Shown: one piece after another, positions 33,593-38,498 of the stretch
Layout of the letters: each line of letters begins with the position of its first letter
How positions within the stretch are numbered: the stretch's first letter is position 1
Source of the DNA: Labilithrix sp.
GTDB taxonomy: Bacteria; Myxococcota_A; Polyangia; Polyangiales; Polyangiaceae
NCBI GenBank assembly: GCA_019637105.1
Contig: JAHBWF010000068.1
Location: forward strand, 1-38,498
Length of the DNA: 38,498 nucleotides
Direction: 5' to 3'
The notes under the pieces: model-generated
Told to the model about the DNA's origin: nothing
Database searches by the model: none
The model's input: the letters and a program-made list of their open reading frames with translations, nothing else
Translations under genes and position numbers: made by a program

Positions 33593-34623
33593 CGGCCCCT
33601 CGCCTTCGGGTGCATCCCGGACGCGTCCGCGGCCCACGGCGCCCCGGCGACCGGCGCGATCCGGCGCGCCGCGCGCAGCTTCGCGCTCCGGGCGCGCGGG
33701 TTGGCGGCGCCCTCCTCCTCCGTCGCGACCACGGGCTTCTTGGTGAGCGGCTCCCAGAGGTCGCGATCCTGGAGCGCGCGCTTCACGAGCCGGTCCTCGA
33801 GCGAGTGGAAGCTCAGGATGGCGACGCGCCCCTGGACGCGGATGATCCCGGGGAGCGCGCCCAGCAGCGTCTCGAGCTGATCGAGCTCGCCGTTCACCGC
33901 GATCCGGAGCGCCTGGAACGTCCGCGTCGCCGGATCGACCCCGCCGACGCGCACGGGCCCGACCGCGCGCACGATCGCGCGGCGGAGATCGAGCGTCGTC
34001 ACGAGCTGCCCCTCGGAGAGCGCGCGCTTGATGCTCCGGGCGATGCGCCGCGAGCGCTTCTCCTCCCCGTAGTGGAAGATGATGTCGGCGAGGTCGTCGT
34101 CGGAGACCCGCTCGACCAGCTCCAGCGCCGTCTCGCCCTCGGAGCGATCCATCCGCATGTCGATCGGCCCCTCGCGGCGGAAGCTCATCCCGCGCGCGGC
34201 GTCGTCGAGCTGCGGCGAGCTCACGCCGAGGTCGGCGCAGAGGCCGTCCACCTCGGAGAGGCCCGCGGCGGCGAGCGCCTTCACGACGTCGCCGAAGGGC
34301 GTCTTCACGAACGTGACGCGATCGCCGAAGCGCGCGAGGCGCTCGCGCGCGGCGGCGAGCGCGGCGTCGTCGCGGTCGAGCGCGATCACCCGCGCCTCGG
34401 GGTGAGCCTCGAGGATGCCCTCGGCGTGGCCGCCGCCGCCGACCGTCACGTCGACGTAGACGCCGGCCGCGGGCGCGAGCGCGCTCACCACCGGTGCGCG
34501 CATGACGGTCTCGTGGACGAAGGCGGGCACGTCGATCTCCTCTCCGGTCTCCTCGCTCCACACCCATTCTGCGGCCGTCTCCGCCGCGAGTCCCGGGAGG
34601 GCGAGCTGAGCTTGACCGCTCAT
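33589..34623 (-). CDS. rsmH: 16S rRNA (cytosine(1402)-N(4))-methyltransferase RsmH
   Basis: 344 residues. S-adenosylmethionine-dependent methylation of 16S rRNA C1402. The cofactor loop GGGGHAEG is at 62-69, and SFHSLEDRLVKR is the family signature near the C-terminus, with DLGVSSPQLD and RGMSFRREGPIDMRMD between them. About 35 residues precede the usual start of the family, including an acidic WSEETGEE stretch; the start at 34623 is supported by the ATGA overlap with mraZ, and the frame is also open further upstream. Confidence 0.96.
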   Translation of the reverse strand: MSGQAQLALPGLAAETAAEWVWSEETGEEIDVPAFVHETVMRAPVVSALAPAAGVYVDVTVGGGGHAEGILEAHPEARVIALDRDDAALAAARERLARFGDRVTFVKTPFGDVVKALAAAGLSEVDGLCADLGVSSPQLDDAARGMSFRREGPIDMRMDRSEGETALELVERVSDDDLADIIFHYGEEKRSRRIARSIKRALSEGQLVTTLDLRRAIVRAVGPVRVGGVDPATRTFQALRIAVNGELDQLETLLGALPGIIRVQGRVAILSFHSLEDRLVKRALQDRDLWEPLTKKPVVATEEEGAANPRARSAKLRAARRIAPVAGAPWAADASGMHPKARGR

Positions 34624-35063
34624 AGGCCGAGCTCCGCCAGGCGCGCGCCGATCTGCGCGCGGTCTTCTTCGGTCACGTCGAAGTACGTCTTCCACTGCTG
34701 GGCGTCCCAGAGCTCGGCGTACTTGCCGCTCCCGGCCCAGAGGACGTCCTTCTTGAGGCCGGCGTAGTCGCGGAGCGTCGGCGGCACGAGGACGCGGCCG
34801 GAGTCGTCGACCTCGCACTCGACGGCGCCGGAGACGTAGATGCGCTTCAGCTGCTGGACCGCGCGATCGAACTGAGGCAGCTTCGCGAGCTTCTCCTCGA
34901 AGGCGCTCCACTCGGGCGCGGTGTACGCGACGAGGCACGGATCGAGCGCGCTCGTGAGGATGACGCGCCGCTCTCCGATCGACGACAGCACGTCGCGATA
35001 GCGCGCGGGGAGGCTCGTCCGCCCCTTCGCGTCGATCGTGTGCTCGTAGCGACCGCGGAACAT
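34620..35063 (-). CDS. mraZ: Transcriptional regulator MraZ
   Basis: 147 residues, AbrB-fold regulator, first gene of the dcw cluster. Two SpoVT/AbrB-like repeats are visible, MFRGRYEHTIDAKGRTSLPARYR at the start (key residues FRGxxxHxxDxKGRxxxPxxxR) and VECEVDDSGRVLVPPTLR. The start ATG at 35063 is the canonical MF-R-G beginning. In other bacteria MraZ represses its own operon through repeated GTGG-type boxes; three such boxes lie 49-78 nt upstream here. Confidence 0.96.
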   Translation of the reverse strand: MFRGRYEHTIDAKGRTSLPARYRDVLSSIGERRVILTSALDPCLVAYTAPEWSAFEEKLAKLPQFDRAVQQLKRIYVSGAVECEVDDSGRVLVPPTLRDYAGLKKDVLWAGSGKYAELWDAQQWKTYFDVTEEDRAQIGARLAELGL

Positions 35064-35111
35064 CGACGACGCGCCCTCGAACTCCGGGAGGCTCCTGGGC
35101 AGTCATGCCGT

Positions 35112-35141
35112 TGTTTGGCACTTTCCGCCACTTCTTCCCAC
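35112..35141 (-). promoter_or_regulatory. Three 10-bp MraZ-type operator boxes
   Basis: On the minus strand three consecutive 10-mers each start with GTG: GTGGGAAGAA (35141-35132), GTGGCGGAAA (35131-35122), GTGCCAAACA (35121-35112). The exact 10-bp period and the AAGTGG/AAAGTG cores match the known MraZ site pattern. They begin about 11 nt after the -10 box, covering the start of transcription, which fits autorepression. Sequence is seen; binding is inferred from the family. Confidence 0.75.
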
Positions 35142-35152
35142 GTACAAGCCGC

Positions 35153-35181
35153 AAGGTATTTAGAAGGCGGTTTGGTGTCAA
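35153..35181 (-). promoter_or_regulatory. Sigma70-type promoter of the dcw block
   Basis: On the minus strand a perfect -35 TTGACA (35181-35176), a 17-nt spacer and TACCTT (35158-35153). Placed upstream of mraZ and directly before the MraZ boxes; it gives an mRNA leader of about 80 nt. The best promoter match in the window. Confidence 0.75.
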
Positions 35182-35300
35182 ATATTTATGGGCGAGGAAC
35201 GACCTCGGAGGCGCGCGAGAATCCGAGGGAATCGCCTGCGAACGGCGCTCGAAGACGCAGCGCGCGGCACCTTGGCGCGGCACGTCGGGTGCGTCGCCCA

Positions 35301-35355
35301 TAATCCACAGGTTTTCCACAAGCGGTCGCCCGAGAGAGCGAACAGGTTTTCCACA
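35301..35355 (+). promoter_or_regulatory. Cluster of three DnaA-box-like sequences
   Basis: Plus strand: TAATCCACA (35301-35309, one mismatch), TTTTCCACA (35312-35320) and TTTTCCACA (35347-35355); the latter two match the TTWTNCACA consensus exactly. The two TTTTCCACA copies sit in a 17-nt direct repeat ACAGGTTTTCCACAAGC (35307-35323 and 35342-35358), 35 nt apart. They lie about 120-180 nt upstream of the dcw promoter, with an AT-rich stretch (35153-35190) between promoter and boxes. Confidence 0.6.
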
Positions 35356-35387
35356 AGCTCGCCCCAAGGAGCAAGGAATCGGATCCT

Positions 35388-35422
35388 GCGCGGCCCCGGA
35401 CGCGCGCCGACGGGGACCGCGC
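35388..35422. terminator. Imperfect hairpin after the 35453 gene
   Basis: GCGCGG (35388-35393) pairs with CCGCGC (35417-35422), with an inner CCC/GGG pairing. It lies about 30-65 nt downstream of the stop of the minus-strand lipoprotein gene. No T-tract, so weak evidence for a terminator. Confidence 0.25.
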
Positions 35423-35452
35423 TCGATTCCCGCGCGGCCCCTCGGGGATCCG

Positions 35453-37330
35453 CTAACCGCGGTCGCCCGCCGGCTTCGCGCAGCGCGCGAGCGTGAAGTC
35501 GGCGAGGGCGTTCGAGACCGCCGCGGCGTCGTCCGGGTGCTCGCTCCGCCAGCGCTCGAGCGTCGCGCGGAACGTCGCCAGCCCGGCGGCGTTCTTCTCC
35601 TCGCAGAGGCGCGTCCTCAGGAGGACGAGCGCCGGCCGCGCGCGGGACGTGCGGGCGTCGCGGTCACGGCCGAGGAGGACGGGCAGGTGCTTCGCCAGGA
35701 GCTCGTCGCGCTCGCTGCCCTTCGTGAGCGCCGGCCAGAGCCGCGGCGCCATCTCCACGGCGCGCGCGCCCTCGGCGAGGTACGCCGCGAAGACGTCGCG
35801 CGGGACGCGGCCGCCGAACTCGGCGACGAAGCGCGTCCACTGCTCGTCGCCGTAGTGGACGCCGAGGCGCTCCCACTGGCGCGCCATCACGAGGAGCGCG
35901 AGCCCTCGACGGCCCGGCGCGTCACGCCACCAGCGCGGCGCGGCCTTCTCCAGCGCGCTCTTCACGTCGTCACGGCGCGCGAGGTCGTGGAAGAGGACGC
36001 TCACGCCGTGCCGGAAGAGCGCGTCGTCCTTCATCGACTCGACGAGCGCGAGCGCTTGCGGGCCCTGGGCATACCCCAGGTTCAGGAGCGCGGTCTCGAG
36101 CAGCCTCGTGTCCCGTCGCTGGCCGACGGCGTCGGCAAGCCGCGCGCGGAGGGCGTCGTCCCCGAGCGCCGCCGCGAAGAAGGCGCTGCACCCGTAGCGG
36201 ATCTCGGTCTCGGCCTCCCCGCGCCGCTTCACCGGGCAGACGACGCTCTTGTGGAGCTCGCCGCGCGGTCCGGGAGGGGGCTCGATCCGCGCGCCGTCCT
36301 TCACCCACGCGTCCCAGATCGACATCCCGAAGGCGAATCGATCGAAGCCCGGGAGGACGACCTCGGAGCCGGAGCGCTTGTCCAGCACGGCGCGCGCGAG
36401 GACGAGACGCTCCTCGTCGTCGAGCGACGGGAGGCTCCGCGCGAGCCACGACTCGTACGCGCCGACGACGCGGCGGACGACCGCCGGATCGACCGCGCGC
36501 GAGCCGCGATCGGCGCCGAGGCCGCCGACGAACGGGGCGACGTCGAGGAGGAACCGGCGGACCCTCCGCGCGAGCGGCGCCTTCGGCTCGACGGCGCCGG
36601 CGAGCGTCACGATCCGTCCGACGTGCTCGACGCGGAGCTCGTCCCAGCGCGAGCCGCCCCCGCCCTTCGCGCGCGCGGCGATCCAGAGGTAGCCGGCTCC
36701 CGGGCGCGTCTTCGTCATGTACGCGAAGTAGGGGGCCTGCTCGCGCGGCGCGAGCCGCGCCGGATCGGCCTCGCCCCATCGCGCTTCGAGGTCTTCGACG
36801 TACGCGTCGTAGACCGCCTGCGAGACGACCCAACGCTCGAGGAGCGGGAAGCGATCGGGCGGAGAGCGCACGACGAGGACCCTGCCGGACGCCTCGAGCC
36901 TGCCTTCGCTCTCCTTCGCCACCGCGTCGTAGACGCAGGCGATCCGCTCGATCGCGCGCGCCTTCGCGAACATCTCGGGATCCTCTCTCTGGAGGAGCAC
37001 GAGCTCGCGCGCGAACGTCTCGAAGCTCGCGAGGACCGTCTCCTCGAGCGAGGCGACGAGCTCCGGCGAGAGCGCGGTGTCGAGCTCGAGGACGACGGGG
37101 TGCCCGAGGAGGCGCGCGATCTCCTGCGTGACGATCGTGAGGCGCCCGCCGCGCGGATCGAACGGGAGCGGCTCGGACGAGCCCTTGAGCACGACGACGA
37201 CGTCGCGGATCCCGCCTCGAGGGGTGGTCCGCGCGGCCTCGGCGCGCCCGTCCGCGCCCGCGCCGCCGCACGCGCCGACGAGGCACGCGAGCGCGACGGT
37301 CGCGAACGCGCCGCGGAGCCGCGCGCTCAT
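35453..37330 (-). CDS. Uncharacterised lipoprotein, paralogue of its upstream neighbour
   Basis: 625 residues from the ATG at 37330, which overlaps the upstream stop as ATGA. The signal ends LVGAC, a good lipobox with Cys near residue 20. No known domain is recognised. The C-terminal half is helical and has PGFDRFAFGMSIWDAW, GELHKSVVCP, and ends in LARC; the same order of motifs occurs in the neighbouring gene, so the two look like paralogues. The N-terminal 190 residues (VVVVLKGSSEPLPFDPRGG onward) have no counterpart in the visible part of the neighbour. Envelope location is inferred; function unknown. Confidence 0.75.
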   Translation of the reverse strand: MSARLRGAFATVALACLVGACGGAGADGRAEAARTTPRGGIRDVVVVLKGSSEPLPFDPRGGRLTIVTQEIARLLGHPVVLELDTALSPELVASLEETVLASFETFARELVLLQREDPEMFAKARAIERIACVYDAVAKESEGRLEASGRVLVVRSPPDRFPLLERWVVSQAVYDAYVEDLEARWGEADPARLAPREQAPYFAYMTKTRPGAGYLWIAARAKGGGGSRWDELRVEHVGRIVTLAGAVEPKAPLARRVRRFLLDVAPFVGGLGADRGSRAVDPAVVRRVVGAYESWLARSLPSLDDEERLVLARAVLDKRSGSEVVLPGFDRFAFGMSIWDAWVKDGARIEPPPGPRGELHKSVVCPVKRRGEAETEIRYGCSAFFAAALGDDALRARLADAVGQRRDTRLLETALLNLGYAQGPQALALVESMKDDALFRHGVSVLFHDLARRDDVKSALEKAAPRWWRDAPGRRGLALLVMARQWERLGVHYGDEQWTRFVAEFGGRVPRDVFAAYLAEGARAVEMAPRLWPALTKGSERDELLAKHLPVLLGRDRDARTSRARPALVLLRTRLCEEKNAAGLATFRATLERWRSEHPDDAAAVSNALADFTLARCAKPAGDRG

Positions 37331-38498
37331 TTGCGCTCGCTCGGATCGACGACGGGCCTCTTCGTCGCGAACGGATCGTGCAGCGGCGAGGCGCTCGTCT
37401 TCTTCGGCGCGCTCGCCTTCGGCTTGGTCGGGGCGCGCAGAGGGGGCGCGCACTTCGCCGCGTCGCTCGCCTCGACGACGTCGGAGAGCCCGGCGCCGGG
37501 GTTCGCCCCGAGCTCGGCCTGGGCGAAGGCGCGGAGCGCGGCGAGCTCGGCGGTCGATCGCTCCTTGCAGAGGGCGTGCGCGAGCGAGATCAGCGTGCCC
37601 GGCACCCTGCGGCCGCTGGGGAGCGCCTGGCCGGCGGCGAGGAGCGCCTTCGCGCGCGAGGTGACGAGGCGAAGCCGCCCCGCGCTCTTCGCCACGCCGG
37701 GCCAGGCGGCGGGAACGAGCTCGAAGGCCTCCGCGCCGAGGCCGAGGAACGCGCCGAGCGCGTCGTCGTCCGCGAGCCTCCCCTGGACGAGGTCGGGCCA
37801 GTCGGCGTCGGGGTGATAGGAGCCCTCGGTGTGGCGCGCGAACCAGAAGAGGACGTGCGCGCTCGCCGCCGGCACCTCGCGCCACAGCCGCCGCGACTCC
37901 TCGAGCAGCGCCTCGCTCGGGCGGTAGACGACCTCGCGATGGACGTCGGCGCCGGTCTTCCAGAGCGCGGACCTCGCCTCGAACCGCCGGAGGAAGCGGA
38001 GGTAGTGCGGCTCCTCCCGCAGCGCGCGGCGCGCGTTGAAGAAGACCGCGCGGGCGAACGGGAGGTCGCCGCGCGCGATCGTCCCCTCCACCAGGGCGTC
38101 CTCGCGCGCGCGGTTCGCGAGCGCCCAGCGGTAGAACTCGCCTTCGCCGCGGCCGGCGTGCGACAGGCGCGGCTGTCCGTTGCGCGTCGCGACGGAGACG
38201 GGCGGGCAGACGACGGCGTCGAACAGCGGGTGGAGCTCCCGCTCGCCCGGGCTCGGCGGGTGACCCGCGGAGATCCACGCGTCGACCGCGTCGAACGAGA
38301 ACGCCATCGCGTCGAGCCCCGGGAACGCATAGGAGGCGAAGCGATCGGTTTCGCCGTGGTCCTTGCGGAAGTCGATGACGAACAGGTGCGGCGCCACCCT
38401 GGCGCGGTCGTCGAGCGTCATCCGCGGGAGCTCGGCGCGGAGCCAGCTCACGTAGGTCGACTCGGCGACGCGGAACGACGACGCTCCGGGCGCGCCCT
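37327..38498 (-). CDS. Uncharacterised protein, 5' end beyond the window
   Basis: At least 390 residues; the frame runs off the window end without a stop, and the GTG at 38451 is probably internal because sensible sequence (SSFRVAESTYVSWLRAEL) continues before it. Motifs shared in order with the next gene: YxSWLxxxLP, PGLDAMAFSFDAVDAW, GERELHPLFDAVVCP, a WPGVAK/WPALTK stretch, and a Cys at the helical C-terminal region (AAKC). A Lys/Pro/Ser/Ala-rich tail follows. Signal peptide, if any, is outside the window. Confidence 0.7.
   Translation of the reverse strand, partial: GAPGASSFRVAESTYVSWLRAELPRMTLDDRARVAPHLFVIDFRKDHGETDRFASYAFPGLDAMAFSFDAVDAWISAGHPPSPGERELHPLFDAVVCPPVSVATRNGQPRLSHAGRGEGEFYRWALANRAREDALVEGTIARGDLPFARAVFFNARRALREEPHYLRFLRRFEARSALWKTGADVHREVVYRPSEALLEESRRLWREVPAASAHVLFWFARHTEGSYHPDADWPDLVQGRLADDDALGAFLGLGAEAFELVPAAWPGVAKSAGRLRLVTSRAKALLAAGQALPSGRRVPGTLISLAHALCKERSTAELAALRAFAQAELGANPGAGLSDVVEASDAAKCAPPLRAPTKPKASAPKKTSASPLHDPFATKRPVVDPSERK

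Noticed and set aside
35153-35358. Calling the DnaA-box region the chromosomal origin
   Set aside because: Only three boxes, and neither dnaA, dnaN nor rpmH is nearby. Kept as a DnaA-box cluster only.
35105-37816. A 903-codon plus-strand frame across the dcw promoter region
   Set aside because: It crosses the promoter, MraZ boxes and DnaA boxes, and is antisense to two genes with matching motif order.

Overview
The window is strongly GC-rich chromosomal DNA of a myxobacterium (Myxococcota). This is inferred from a MYXO-CTERM sorting tail (gene 3649-4716), a mini-lipoprotein made of a Cys-containing module I recall from myxobacterial surface proteins (782-1168), several Cys-rich lipoproteins, and long-tailed cell-division proteins. 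No rRNA, tRNA, CRISPR array, transposase or phage gene was seen.

The backbone is the division and cell wall (dcw) cluster on the minus strand, transcribed from high to low coordinates and broken into pieces. Block 1 (35063-27983) is mraZ-rsmH-ftsL-ftsI-murE-murF. All of its junctions overlap by 1-4 nt. It is led by a sigma70-type promoter (TTGACA-N17-TACCTT), three 10-bp MraZ-type boxes and, further upstream, a cluster of DnaA boxes. Block 2 (18858-11511) is mraY-murD-ftsW-murG-murC-ftsQ, also tightly packed, with no murB or ddl between murC and ftsQ. ftsA (11036-9741) and ftsZ (6412-5090) are separate units.

Three kinds of insert lie between the pieces. (1) Between murF and mraY, about 9.1 kb holds a Cys-rich lipoprotein with an FGE-like domain, an unknown helical protein, a GNAT acetyltransferase, and a compact metabolic group: class II glutamine amidotransferase, GABA aminotransferase, glutamate decarboxylase and a gamma-butyrobetaine-hydroxylase-like dioxygenase. 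(2) Between ftsQ and ftsA, on the opposite strand, is a 99-residue protein made only of two ClpX-type zinc fingers. (3) Between ftsA and ftsZ is a two-gene lipoprotein operon. A roughly 65-bp block that includes the ftsA translation start is repeated upstream of ftsZ. There it opens a 17-codon leader reading frame inside a set of mutually exclusive hairpins.

The left end (1-4716) carries a conserved membrane-anchored helical protein, the mini-lipoprotein, a DRE-TIM-type lyase/aldolase-like protein overlapping a PAS-GGDEF diguanylate cyclase, and the MYXO-CTERM protein. The right end (35453-38498) carries two uncharacterised genes in tandem that appear to be paralogues; the outer one is cut by the window end.

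Most likely working picture: block 1 and block 2 make lipid II and the septal synthase, FtsQ/L/W/I and FtsA/Z build the divisome, and the inserted genes are under their own promoters. Several inserted genes lack a Shine-Dalgarno and have a TA-rich hexamer 6-8 nt before the start, which suggests leaderless transcripts.
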